A stretch of 64,000 bases of DNA from Photorhabdus asymbiotica (lineage in GTDB: Bacteria > Pseudomonadota > Gammaproteobacteria > Enterobacterales > Enterobacteriaceae): assembly GCF_003634575.1 (NCBI RefSeq), contig NZ_RBLJ01000004.1, positions 682,001 to 746,000 on the forward strand, written 5' to 3'. Within the stretch, counting starts at the first letter, position 1; every line of letters begins with the position of its first letter. The notes under the pieces were generated by a model. That model ran no database searches. It saw only the letters and a list, made by a program, of their open reading frames with translations, and was not told the origin of the DNA. Below, one piece after another: positions 8,095 through 16,269 of this stretch. The translations under genes and the position numbers were made by a program.

Positions 8095-8529
8095 GCTTAT
8101 CGGCTCATGTTGATATTTGCTCCGCTTTTTTTATTCATTTGTGATGTCAGACAAGAAAAGAATAAAATTAAGCAGTTGCTTTCTATTATTCAATATGATA
8201 GAAGTATCAAGACAATCAATACCATAACTATGAGGATTCTTAGTATATCGCTCGGAATATCGGTGCGATGAAAGAATGAGATATCATGAACAGCGCCAAA
8301 AGCGTCAAGTTTCAAAGTTCCACCCATGTGCTTTTCCTTTCTACCATTTTATCCAGTGAACATTACTGGTGCGGTGCGTTGTAGCGTCTGACTCCTGTTA
8401 ACCGGTTTTTAACCGGCGTTTCTATTTCGTCAAAACGTTAGCTTATTTTTCTCATCTCATACGTAGGTGATTTGGCTCATTTATGGCTTGCGTCTTGACG
8501 TGCGTATTTGCATGTTCAGGAGAAAGAAA
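8095..8529 (+). promoter_or_regulatory. Long 5' region of mdtJI
   Basis: About 430 bases between the zwf hairpin and mdtJ. It holds the leader-type ORF at 8286-8384, a TTAACCGG direct repeat and a CGTCTTGACG palindrome close to the mdtJ ribosome site. A longer frame at 8083-8271 lacks a ribosome site and looks non-coding. A long leader is consistent with post-transcriptional control of mdtJI by spermidine, as described in E. coli. Confidence 0.45.
8286..8384 (+). CDS. Candidate MdtU-type leader peptide upstream of mdtJI
   Basis: A 32-codon frame with a purine-rich site (GAAAGAATGAGAT) before its ATG, encoding a peptide that ends SSEHYWCGAL. In E. coli a peptide of similar length, MdtU, is encoded in the mdtJI leader and makes expression depend on spermidine by ribosome stalling. 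Position and length fit; I cannot confirm sequence homology from memory. It lies about 145 bases before mdtJ, leaving room for alternative leader structures. It could also be a chance frame. Confidence 0.4.
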   Translation: MNSAKSVKFQSSTHVLFLSTILSSEHYWCGAL

Positions 8530-8946
8530 ATGATTTATTGGTTATTCCTTGCAATGGCAATTGTTACCGAAGTTATCGGTACCTTATCGATGAAACATGC
8601 CAGCGTTTCCGGCGGTTCAGCTGGCATGGCAGTTATGTATATCATGATCGCCACATCCTATATCTTGCTGGCAATGGCAGTGAAAAAAGTTGCACTGGGC
8701 GTTGCGTATGCTTTGTGGGAAGGTGTTGGCATTCTCTTTATTACTGTTTTTAGTGTGATGTGGTTTGATGAATCACTGTCATTGATGAAAGTAGGCGGTT
8801 TGGCTCTGTTGGTGACAGGGATTATGCTGATTAAATCCGGTACTAAAAAAGCCGCGGTCAAAAAATCAGCTGAAGCAGTGAAACAGATGGCAAGTAAGGC
8901 GGTCAGTGCTGCAACCACTAAAAACAGTAAAATAAAGGAGGCATAA
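8530..8946 (+). CDS. mdtJ: MdtJ, spermidine export SMR-family subunit
   Basis: 138 residues from the ATG at 8530, chosen because CAGGAGAAAG lies just upstream and family members start MIYW; earlier in-frame starts would add an unsupported extension. Four transmembrane helices of the small multidrug resistance family are visible, with the conserved N-terminal Glu ([13 protein letters not shown]) and the GVAYALWEG signature. The C-terminal tail is lysine- and alanine-rich and somewhat longer than in E. coli. With MdtI it forms a heteromeric inner-membrane exporter of spermidine. mdtI follows after one base. Confidence 0.93.
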   Translation: MIYWLFLAMAIVTEVIGTLSMKHASVSGGSAGMAVMYIMIATSYILLAMAVKKVALGVAYALWEGVGILFITVFSVMWFDESLSLMKVGGLALLVTGIMLIKSGTKKAAVKKSAEAVKQMASKAVSAATTKNSKIKEA

Positions 8947-8947
8947 C

Positions 8948-9280
8948 ATGTTGCAACAATTTGAATGGTGGCATGCTGCGTTTCTGTTTCTTGCTGTAGT
9001 GTTAGAAATTGTAGCGAATATTTTACTGAAATTTTCTGATGGATTCAGACGCCCTTGGATGGGTATTTTCTCACTTGTTGCCGTCCTTGGGGCGTTTAGT
9101 GCGCTTGCTCAGGCAGTGAAGGGAATTGAGCTTTCCATTGCTTATGCTTTGTGGGGCGCTTTCGGTATTATCGCAACGGTTGCGGCTGGCTGGATTATGT
9201 TTAATCAGCGATTGAATTGTAAAGGCTGGGGTGGCATTGTCTTATTGCTGTTGGGGATGGTGATGATCAAGATGGCTTAA
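8948..9280 (+). CDS. mdtI: MdtI, spermidine export SMR-family subunit
   Basis: 110 residues with four transmembrane segments, the SMR glutamate in the first helix ([17 protein letters not shown]) and the [11 protein letters not shown] signature. It is preceded by AAGGAGG overlapping the end of mdtJ, so the two are co-translated. It partners MdtJ in polyamine export across the inner membrane. Confidence 0.93.
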   Translation: MLQQFEWWHAAFLFLAVVLEIVANILLKFSDGFRRPWMGIFSLVAVLGAFSALAQAVKGIELSIAYALWGAFGIIATVAAGWIMFNQRLNCKGWGGIVLLLLGMVMIKMA

Positions 9281-9635
9281 GCCAGTGTAATCTAATCCGG
9301 GGGAGTGTGGTTTACAGAAGTTATTTTAATTTTGTAGTTCTTTATGCAGCTTATAATTATTTCTTATCTGCTGAGATATTTTAATTAAATACTGTAATAT
9401 CGCCTCCCACTTTGATTTTTAAAATTAAAGAAAAAATATATTATTGATATTCTGGTTTTTAAATAAATGATGGGGGTTATTATACTCAATAGATTTCAAT
9501 TTGCAGCTCGGCGGCAAGTGAAAGCAGCCAACAAAGCAGCAGCTTGAAAGATGAAGAGTATATTTATTTTTATATATCTGCTGGCCTGCAATTATTATTT
9601 TGCATAATAGCCAGCAGATATAGATAAGGTAACTT
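9281..9635. other. Intergenic stretch after mdtI
   Basis: About 350 AT-rich bases with one short-form ERIC element (annotated separately). I see no gene and no clear terminator. Confidence 0.5.
9481..9562 (+). repeat. Short-form ERIC element (82 bp)
   Basis: Both ERIC ends are present (TATACTC... and ...GAGTATA), but about 45 central bases between two GTGA repeats are missing, removing the core palindrome arms. The same deletion occurs in the copy at 19294-19375. Confidence 0.85.
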
Positions 9636-9872
9636 TTAGCAGGTAAAACATACATCTGGCGTATGACCATCTTTCGAACAACAACCAGGACAACAAGACT
9701 GAAGGATATGGAAACCATCACCCATATCCCTTATGCCAAAGTCTTCATAGCGATAGAAAACATGTTGACCAATTGAGGCCGAGCAAGATGGGCAACTTTT
9801 GTAGATCTTACCTTCTACTTGCGCAACAATTGAATCATGAAAGGAACAATTACAACTTGAACAAACATCCAT
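9636..9872 (-). CDS. Small cysteine-rich protein, unknown function
   Basis: 78 residues from the ATG at 9872, preferred over a GTG four codons earlier because GTGGAG then serves as ribosome site. It contains many Cys, arranged as CSSCNC near the start, CPSC in the middle and a dense CCPGCC...C..C cluster at the end, which suggests a small zinc-ribbon or other metal-binding protein. There is no signal peptide. I do not recognise the family. It stands alone between two ERIC copies. The density of paired Cys makes a chance frame unlikely. Confidence 0.6.
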   Translation of the reverse strand: MDVCSSCNCSFHDSIVAQVEGKIYKSCPSCSASIGQHVFYRYEDFGIRDMGDGFHILQSCCPGCCSKDGHTPDVCFTC

Positions 9873-10029
9873 AGAATGCTCCACACCAAGTGATAAGAGT
9901 TATTAAAGGTTAGACCACGTTGATATTCATTAAACAATGGCCAGGCACTTGTGCGCCTAGTAGAAAGTATGGATGACTCATAAGTATAATTCAATATTGG
10001 AAGTGTAAATATAGAAAATCCATTTGGTA

Positions 10030-10156
10030 TATACCCTATGGATTTCAAGATGCATCGCGACGGCAAGGGAGCGAATCCCCGGGAGCATAGATAACTATGT
10101 GACTGGGGTGCGTGAACGTAGCCAACAAAGCAGCAACTTGAAAGATGAAGGGTATA
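10030..10156 (+). repeat. ERIC element (127 bp)
   Basis: Full-length copy from TATACCC to GGGTATA, upstream of the Cys-rich gene (minus strand) and downstream of the RidA-family gene. Confidence 0.93.
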
Positions 10157-10245
10157 GATATTATAAGATTTTTTGGGGATATTCTTAATAACTTCCAAGT
10201 AATTAAAATATAAATACGGATAGTAAGAATATCCCGAAATTAATA

Positions 10246-10593
10246 TTAAATTCCCGCGATAATTTTTATCTCGACTTTATATTTGGGGTTCATTAACTTG
10301 GCTTCAATAGTGCAACGCACAGGTGCACTTCCTGCGACAACCCATGCATCCCAGACGGCGTTCATACCAGCAAAGTCTTCTTTGTCAGCCAGAAAAATAG
10401 TGGCATCGATAATTTTACTTTTATCAGATCCAAGGCGCTGTAACGTGATATCAATAGCAGCCAGTGTATCAGCCATTTGCTCAGTAATATCACCATCCAG
10501 CTTTTCTTCTGGCACGCTGGTGTAGTAGATGGTTTTATTGTGGATCACAGCTTCCGACCAGCGATCTTGTGGATCAATACGTTCAATTGTCAT
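10246..10593 (-). CDS. yoaB: RidA/YjgF-family protein YoaB
   Basis: 115 residues matching the RidA/YjgF trimeric fold throughout, with the conserved substrate-binding arginine in APVRCTIEAKL. RidA proteins hydrolyse reactive enamine/imine intermediates; YoaB itself is not well characterised. In E. coli yoaB lies divergent from yoaA, exactly as here, with about 100 bases between. Cytoplasmic. Confidence 0.88.
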   Translation of the reverse strand: MTIERIDPQDRWSEAVIHNKTIYYTSVPEEKLDGDITEQMADTLAAIDITLQRLGSDKSKIIDATIFLADKEDFAGMNAVWDAWVVAGSAPVRCTIEAKLMNPKYKVEIKIIAGI

Positions 10594-10692
10594 GGATACC
10601 TCTTTAGTTAACTGCTATCTGCCTGATTTTGGGTGGTGATCAGAACATAGTATTGGCATAATCTCCATCCATTTTATTAAAAGAGACAGTTT

Positions 10693-12630
10693 GTGTCAGA
10701 CGATTTTGCGAAAAACGGCGCGCTTGCTAAAGCAATAAAAGGTTTTAAACCCCGTGATGCTCAAAGAGAGATGGCTGCTGTTATTGAGTGTGCGATTAAA
10801 AACCATCAGCAACTGGTGGTAGAGGCGGGCACAGGAACAGGTAAGACATTTGCTTATTTGGCTCCTGCATTGCGTTCTGGGCAGAAAGTGATTATTTCCA
10901 CTGGTTCTAAGGCTCTACAGGATCAGCTTTATAATCGTGATTTGCCGACTGTGGCTGAAGCGATTAATTTCACCGGTAAACTGGCGTTGTTAAAAGGCCG
11001 CTCGAATTATCTTTGCTTGGAACGGCTGGAACAACACTCTTTTGGTGGTGGTCAGCTGGAAGCGGAAGTTCTGGCAGATATTGTTCGACTGAGAAGCTGG
11101 TCTTCACAAACTGAAGAGGGGGATATCAGCACTTGCCATCAGATAGCGGAAGACAGTCACGTTTGGCCGTTAGTAACCAGTACTAACGATAATTGTCTTG
11201 GCAGTGATTGTCCGCGTTATCAGGAATGTTTTGTTCTGAAAGCTCGTCGTCGGGCAATGGATGCGGATGTTATCGTTATCAATCATCATCTGTTTATGGC
11301 GGATATGGTGGTGAAAGAAACTGGATTCGGTGAGTTAATTCCGCAAGCAGAAATTAAGATATTTGATGAGGCACATCAAATCCCCGATATCGCTAGTCAA
11401 TATTTTGGTCAGCAATTAAGTAGCCGCCAACTGATAGATCTATCCAGAGACATTATTATGGCGTATCGCACGGAAGTGCGGGATCAAGCTCAGTTACAGA
11501 AGAGCGCGGATCGCCTGAGCCAGAGTACACAGGATTTTCGGCTGGCATTAGGGGAGCAGGGTTATCGTGGTAATTTGCGAGAGTTGTTGCAAAATTCGCA
11601 GGTACAACGGGCACTCCTATTACTTGATGATGCACTTGAGCTTTGCTATGACGTGATGAAGCTATCTTTAGGGCGTTCAGTTATGCTGGATGCGGCATTT
11701 GAAAGAGCGACTGTTTATCGTAATCGTCTTAAGCGTTTGAAAGATGTGACTATCCCCGATTACAGTTATTGGTTTGAAAGTTATGGTCGTCATTTTCTTC
11801 TGGCGTTGACTCCCCTGTCGGTTTCCGACAAGTTCAGTGAAATGATTAATGAACAATCCGGCTGTTGGGTTTTTACCTCAGCCACATTATCTGTTAACGA
11901 ACAGCTTTCACATTTCACCGAACGGCTTGGGCTAAAACAAGCAAAAACTTTATTATTACCGAGTCCATTTGATTATCAGAGTCAGACACTGCTTTGTGTT
12001 CCTCGTTATTTGCCGTCACCGAATCAGGCGGGTGGTGCAAAATGGTTGGCGAAGATGCTTAAACCGCTGATTGAAGCTAATAAAGGCCGTTGTTTCTTTT
12101 TATGCACTTCACATCAGATGATGCGCAGTTTGGCTGAAGAGTTTCGTGCCAGCATGACATTGCCGGTTTTAGTTCAGGGCGAAACGAGTAAAAGTCAGCT
12201 ACTTTCGCAGTTTATTTCTGCCGGCAATGCGTTATTAGTGGCAACCAGCAGTTTTTGGGAAGGTGTAGATGTGCGGGGTGATGCGCTTTCTTGTGTCATT
12301 ATCGATAAGTTGCCATTTACGGCGCCGGATGATCCATTATTAAAAGCGCGTATTGAAGATTGTCAGCTAAAAGGTGGTGATGCATTTAATGAAGTTCAGC
12401 TGCCAGATGCGGTTATCAGCCTGAAACAAGGTGTCGGGCGGCTTATTCGTGATGTTGATGATTATGGTGTGGTCGTGATTTGTGATAACCGCTTGGTAAC
12501 GCGTCCATATGGTGAAGTGTTTCTTAACAGTTTACCCCCTTCGCCACGAACTCGTGATTTAGCAAAAGCTGTCGCTTTCCTTGAAGCTCGGCAATCTTTA
12601 AAGATTCTCGATAAAACAGACCAAGGATAG
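10693..12630 (+). CDS. yoaA: YoaA, DinG/XPD-like Fe-S DNA helicase
   Basis: 645 residues with a GTG start (AAAAGAGACAG upstream). Walker A is EAGTGTGKTFAY (about residue 42), the DEAH box is FDEAHQIPD, and late motifs include TSSFWEGVDVRGD and QGVGRLIRD. Iron-sulphur cluster cysteines lie between Walker A and DEAH (YLCLERL, then NCLGSDCPRYQEC). In E. coli YoaA is a 5'-3' helicase acting with the HolC clamp-loader subunit at damaged forks. Length and neighbours (yoaB, tsaB) match the enterobacterial gene. Confidence 0.93.
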   Translation: MSDDFAKNGALAKAIKGFKPRDAQREMAAVIECAIKNHQQLVVEAGTGTGKTFAYLAPALRSGQKVIISTGSKALQDQLYNRDLPTVAEAINFTGKLALLKGRSNYLCLERLEQHSFGGGQLEAEVLADIVRLRSWSSQTEEGDISTCHQIAEDSHVWPLVTSTNDNCLGSDCPRYQECFVLKARRRAMDADVIVINHHLFMADMVVKETGFGELIPQAEIKIFDEAHQIPDIASQYFGQQLSSRQLIDLSRDIIMAYRTEVRDQAQLQKSADRLSQSTQDFRLALGEQGYRGNLRELLQNSQVQRALLLLDDALELCYDVMKLSLGRSVMLDAAFERATVYRNRLKRLKDVTIPDYSYWFESYGRHFLLALTPLSVSDKFSEMINEQSGCWVFTSATLSVNEQLSHFTERLGLKQAKTLLLPSPFDYQSQTLLCVPRYLPSPNQAGGAKWLAKMLKPLIEANKGRCFFLCTSHQMMRSLAEEFRASMTLPVLVQGETSKSQLLSQFISAGNALLVATSSFWEGVDVRGDALSCVIIDKLPFTAPDDPLLKARIEDCQLKGGDAFNEVQLPDAVISLKQGVGRLIRDVDDYGVVVICDNRLVTRPYGEVFLNSLPPSPRTRDLAKAVAFLEARQSLKILDKTDQG

Positions 12631-12636
12631 GAAAAT

Positions 12637-12714
12637 ATGATTTATTGGTTATATATACCTAATAGATTTCGAGCCGCAGCGTGGCGGCAAGTGAGCGAAT
12701 CCCCGGGAGCATAG
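12637..12714 (+). pseudogene. Short ORF start interrupted by an ERIC element
   Basis: Directly after yoaA a good ribosome site (AAGGATAGG) precedes ATGATTTATTGGTTAT, after which the frame runs into the ERIC at 12654 and stops after 25 codons. The first 16 bases are identical to the start of mdtJ in this window. It may be the stub of a gene displaced by the repeat. Weak call. Confidence 0.3.
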
Positions 12715-12780
12715 CGAACTATGTGACTGGGGTGAGTGAGTGCAGCCAACAAAGAGGCAACTTGAAAGATAACGGGTATA
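12654..12780 (+). repeat. ERIC element (127 bp)
   Basis: Full-length copy, 23 bases after the yoaA stop. Confidence 0.93.
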
Positions 12781-12864
12781 AATAGTTATGGAATTATATA
12801 GCATCATATAGTATCAAAATATAAATTTAATAAAGTACCTGTCTTATAATCAGCTAATGAAGAT

Positions 12865-12888
12865 AATTCTGGCTTTTTAGCCAGAATT
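12865..12888 (+). terminator. Probable terminator after yoaA/ERIC
   Basis: AATTCTGGCT - TTTT - AGCCAGAATT, a perfect 10-bp stem followed by TTATAT. It would end transcripts from yoaA before the CHAP-domain gene. Confidence 0.5.
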
Positions 12889-13041
12889 TATATCCAAGCG
12901 GAATAGTATAAAAAACAAACTCATATATCATATCACTCAAGACACTTAATATTTTTTGCTGTATTATCCTGCTGCGCTTTATAACCGGATTTCAGACTTA
13001 AAAAATTAAAGGATTTTAACCGCAGTAATAAAGGTCTATAC

Positions 13042-13650
13042 ATGAAAAAGAAGTTAATTACAGGGTTAGTTATTATCGGTTTATTATGTTGTTTAGCTTT
13101 TTCGGTGACAACAAAAACTAATTTAAATCCAGCACATAAAGTAGGGGATGTCATTGATAACTATCAGAATGTTGCAGTCTATTATAATGGTGGGGTTGAT
13201 ACGTCATTGGGGCGCAATTTGTCGGAAGATGGCTATAATTTGGGAATAAAATATCAGTGTGTTGAATTCATAAAACGTTTTTATTTTCAGTTCTATCACC
13301 ATAAAATGCCAGATACCTATGGGCATGCAAAAGATTTCTTTGATCATTCTGTTGCTGATGGTGGAATAAATAAAAAACGGGCATTGTTACAATTCACCAA
13401 TGGCAGTATTTCTGCACCAGAAACTGGCGATATTATTGTTTTTTCCCCAACATTGTTTAATCGCTATGGTCATGTTGCGATTGTTTCTGCTGTTGAGCCA
13501 ACGTCAATTGAAATTATTCAGCAAAATCCAGGGCCATTTAGCTCATCACGTGAACGTTTCGAACTGCAACAAACTGAGGGAATATGGAGAGTGAAAAATC
13601 AGCGAATATATGGTTGGTTAAGAATGTTAAATGAGGGAGAAAAAAAATAG
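13042..13650 (+). CDS. CHAP-domain amidase/peptidase-like exported protein
   Basis: 202 residues. An N-terminal hydrophobic segment (residues 5-22) acts as signal peptide or membrane anchor. The rest is a CHAP (NlpC/P60-like) domain: catalytic Cys in GIKYQCVEFIKRFY (about residue 73), His in YGHVAIVSAV (about 149) and a polar residue in IEIIQQNPG. The closest general resemblance is the amidase half of glutathionylspermidine synthase/amidase. Such enzymes cleave peptidoglycan peptides or spermidine conjugates; the substrate cannot be told here. It is inserted between yoaA and tsaB, which are neighbours in E. coli. About 260 AT-rich bases precede it. Confidence 0.78.
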   Translation: MKKKLITGLVIIGLLCCLAFSVTTKTNLNPAHKVGDVIDNYQNVAVYYNGGVDTSLGRNLSEDGYNLGIKYQCVEFIKRFYFQFYHHKMPDTYGHAKDFFDHSVADGGINKKRALLQFTNGSISAPETGDIIVFSPTLFNRYGHVAIVSAVEPTSIEIIQQNPGPFSSSRERFELQQTEGIWRVKNQRIYGWLRMLNEGEKK

Positions 13651-13812
13651 CAGTCAAAGGTATTGTTTATTAGGTGGGCTAAGATATTACAGAACGGAAA
13701 TCCGGTTTATTATCTGTCTGTGATAATCTCCGGCAGCGATTTGGATAAAATAGACAAGGCTATGATAACATAGCGCCTTATTTCGAATCATATTGCTTGC
13801 CGAGGTTAAGGC

Positions 13813-14508
13813 ATGTCCACACGAATTCTGGCTATTGATACTGCAACGGAAGCCTGTTCAGTTGCTCTTTGGAATGATGGTGCCGTTTTGGCACAGTTTG
13901 AAATTTCTCCACGTGAACACACACAACGTATTTTACCTATGGTTCAATCTGTTCTGACAGAAGCGGGTATCAGTTTACAGCAACTCGATGCTCTGGCTTT
14001 TGGCCGTGGGCCGGGTAGTTTTACTGGTGTACGTATTGGTGTTGGTATTGCTCAGGGGTTGGCTCTGGGAGCTGAATTGCCAGTCATTGGTGTTTCAACG
14101 CTCAATACGATGGCGCAAGGGGTTTTTCGCCTGACAGGATCAACTCAGGTATTAACCGCTATTGATGCCCGGATGGGAGAGATTTATTGGGGACAATATA
14201 TTCGTAATCAGAAGGGTGAATGGCAGGGAAGTGAAACAGAAGCAGTACTGAAACCAGAGCGGATACAAGAGATCATGGCTTCATTGAATGGCGATTGGAT
14301 GGTTGCTGGTACTGGCTGGCAGGCTTATCCCCAATTGAGGACAAGTCATTTAACGCTGAATGATAGTGATATTACATTACCTCATGCTGAAGATATGTTA
14401 CCTCTGGCTGTACAGATGTGGCAAAACGGTGAAGTCACCTCTGTAGAACATGCGGAGCCGGTGTACTTACGTAATGAAGTTACTTGGAAAAAATTACCGG
14501 GCCGTTAA
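13813..14508 (+). CDS. tsaB: TsaB, tRNA t6A37 synthesis subunit
   Basis: 231 residues with the ASKHA-type N-terminal motif ([15 protein letters not shown]) and the conserved [24 protein letters not shown] segment. TsaB is the inactive TsaD paralogue that bridges TsaD and TsaE in threonylcarbamoyladenosine synthesis at position 37 of ANN-decoding tRNAs; essential in E. coli. The order tsaB-yeaY-fadD-rnd matches E. coli, with an ERIC and a GNAT gene added. Confidence 0.95.
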   Translation: MSTRILAIDTATEACSVALWNDGAVLAQFEISPREHTQRILPMVQSVLTEAGISLQQLDALAFGRGPGSFTGVRIGVGIAQGLALGAELPVIGVSTLNTMAQGVFRLTGSTQVLTAIDARMGEIYWGQYIRNQKGEWQGSETEAVLKPERIQEIMASLNGDWMVAGTGWQAYPQLRTSHLTLNDSDITLPHAEDMLPLAVQMWQNGEVTSVEHAEPVYLRNEVTWKKLPGR

Positions 14509-14552
14509 GCATTGATTGATGAAACTTGTAGTAAAACAAAGCATCAAATAGA

Positions 14553-14679
14553 TATACCTTTCATCTTTCAAATTGCTGCTTTGTTGGCTGCTTTCACTCA
14601 CCCCAGTCACATAGTTATCTATGCTCCTGGGGATTCGTTCACTTGCCGCCGCGCTGCAACTCGAAATTTATTGGGTATA
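14553..14679 (-). repeat. ERIC element (127 bp)
   Basis: Full-length copy in reverse orientation between tsaB and the Slp-family lipoprotein gene. Confidence 0.93.
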
Positions 14680-14727
14680 GAGTTATTTTAAACATATTAT
14701 TGGGTCAATTTTCAGGAGAAGGTAGTT

Positions 14728-15309
14728 ATGTTGAAAGTAATAAACTGCCGGACGAGTATTCAAGCACTAATCGTATTAGTTGTTGTCATGCTCACAGGTT
14801 GTATCTCCGTTCCTGATTCAGTAAAGGGAACGTCACCATCGCCAGTGCAAGATCTGCTTTCTGTTAAGAATGCACCTGAGTTATTTATTGGTCAGGAAGG
14901 GCGATTTGGCGGTAAGGTACTTGATGTAGTGAATGAAAATCAGCGTACCCGTCTGGAGATATCGTCATTACCATTAGCATCAGATGCTAGTCCAGAACTG
15001 AATGAACCTTCTCTTGGTCGTGTCTATGCTTATGTTAATAGTTTTCTTGAGCCTAACGATTTTAAAGGAAATTACGTCACTGTGGTTGGTCCGATAATGG
15101 GTCTGGAAAAGGATAAAATTGGTCATGCGGATTACTCTTATGTTGTGATTAATGCAACGGGCTATCAGCGTTGGAGGGCCGTTCAGCGGGTATTGATGCC
15201 TTATGGGCCGGGGTCCTGGAATTATTATGGTTATCCATATTATTCAGGTTGGGGATGGAATTGGTATTATCCTGACCCAGCACCTGTTGAGACTATTTTG
15301 ACCAGGTAA
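14728..15309 (+). CDS. yeaY: Slp-family outer membrane lipoprotein (YeaY)
   Basis: 193 residues with a signal peptide and lipobox MLTGC (Cys25), followed by an Slp-type domain (LFIGQEGRFGGKVLDVVNE.....LEISSLPL, then VTVVGPIMG). The C-terminus is rich in Tyr, Trp, Gly and Pro (about 165-185). AGGAGAAGG precedes the start. Slp/YeaY proteins are outer-membrane lipoproteins; the precise role is unknown. Position between tsaB and fadD supports YeaY. Confidence 0.88.
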   Translation: MLKVINCRTSIQALIVLVVVMLTGCISVPDSVKGTSPSPVQDLLSVKNAPELFIGQEGRFGGKVLDVVNENQRTRLEISSLPLASDASPELNEPSLGRVYAYVNSFLEPNDFKGNYVTVVGPIMGLEKDKIGHADYSYVVINATGYQRWRAVQRVLMPYGPGSWNYYGYPYYSGWGWNWYYPDPAPVETILTR

Positions 15310-15363
15310 GCTAATTTCAATAACTGGAACTGCTTAGGCATTCTAATCTAAATTTAGTTGGAA

Positions 15364-15383
15364 CCGCCGCATTTATGTGGCGG
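15364..15383 (+). terminator. Probable yeaY terminator
   Basis: CCGCC-GCAT-TT-ATGT-GGCGG hairpin between the convergent yeaY and GNAT genes. It has one wobble pair and a weak T tract, so it could act in either direction. Confidence 0.4.
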
Positions 15384-15399
15384 AATCATATTACTGTTT

Positions 15400-15918
15400 C
15401 TATGGTTTTATCGTTAACTTCATTGCAATCCTTGTACCTAAGCCAATGATTGCCTCCTTAGCCAAAATTCTCTGTAATTCATCAGGAATATCATCTGATG
15501 CTAGTACGACAAAACCAAACTTGTCATATAATCTCCGGCTTGGTATAAAATCGCGGAAAGTTGTGAGATAAAGTGCTGTTTTGTTGTGCTGTTTTAACTT
15601 TTCGATGATTAAATTAAGAAGGGCACTGGCAATGCCTTTACCATTATATTCCGGTAGTACATCAATCTCAGCTAACAGAGTTAATTGATTTAAAGAACGG
15701 ATTAGCGCGAATCCGACCAGTTTTTGATCACTCTCTGCGACCCAAAGTCGTTTTTCTTGAATACTTGATTTAATTTCACATACAGGTAGGGTTTGACTAC
15801 AGAGTGCTTTCGGCAGTAGTTCATCTGGAAAAAGAGAAGCAGCTTGTAGTTCTATATCGCTGATGGCAGCACTATCTTCGTAGCTCGCCGTTCTTATCGT
15901 AACGTTGTTCATAATCAT
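15400..15918 (-). CDS. GNAT-family N-acetyltransferase
   Basis: 172 residues (or 170 from the second ATG). The GNAT fold is clear: IRTASYEDSAAISDIEL at the N-terminus, LAEIDVLPEYNGKGIASALLN as the acetyl-CoA pyrophosphate loop (about 85-105) and YLTTFRDFIPSRRLYDKFGFVVL as the last strands. The acceptor substrate is unknown. It lies between yeaY and fadD, where E. coli has no such gene, so it is an insertion relative to the ancestral order. Confidence 0.82.
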   Translation of the reverse strand: MIMNNVTIRTASYEDSAAISDIELQAASLFPDELLPKALCSQTLPVCEIKSSIQEKRLWVAESDQKLVGFALIRSLNQLTLLAEIDVLPEYNGKGIASALLNLIIEKLKQHNKTALYLTTFRDFIPSRRLYDKFGFVVLASDDIPDELQRILAKEAIIGLGTRIAMKLTIKP

Positions 15919-16135
15919 ATTTTATTAGTTTTGGTTTTTTAATAATGTATTGGAATAGATGAAAGCAATAAATGCTATTCTAAAAATGCTATCTTAAGCG
16001 AAAATGTATCGGTCAATGTGTAATCAATAGCTACCAAGTTAAATATTAACTATGGCAATAATATACTGATAATTAAAAATAATTTATAGACGACACAATT
16101 CCTTTGTTTTTGTGTATAAGGATTAACATGAAATT

Positions 16136-16151
16136 AGTGATGTGCATCTCA
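16136..16151 (+). promoter_or_regulatory. CRP-like site before fadD
   Basis: AGTGATGTGCATCTCA matches the CRP palindrome (TGTGAT-N4-ATCACA) at most informative positions. E. coli fadD is CRP-activated. Confidence 0.55.
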
Positions 16152-16173
16152 ACCTGAGCAATGTTTCTTTTTT

Positions 16174-16191
16174 AAACTGGTATGCTGAGTT
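16174..16191 (+). promoter_or_regulatory. FadR-like operator before fadD
   Basis: AAACTGGTATGCTGAGTT fits the FadR pattern CTGGTNNNANNNGTT. It sits about 80 bases before the start codon, as expected for a fatty-acid-responsive repressor site. Confidence 0.5.
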
Positions 16192-16269
16192 AATAATTTG
16201 TTAAAACAAGGCGTGCGTTATTTATTGGGCGAGTGATAACATAGCAATTAAAATTTCAGGAGTATTACC

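Larger units (their letters stand above)
15919..16269 (+). promoter_or_regulatory. fadD upstream regulatory region
   Basis: 350 bases with no ORF of note. It carries a CRP-like site and a FadR-like operator (annotated separately), which together match the known control of fadD in E. coli. Confidence 0.6.

Noticed and set aside
8083-8271. 62-residue frame between zwf and mdtJ
   Set aside because: No ribosome site, overlaps the zwf hairpin, and no family resemblance.
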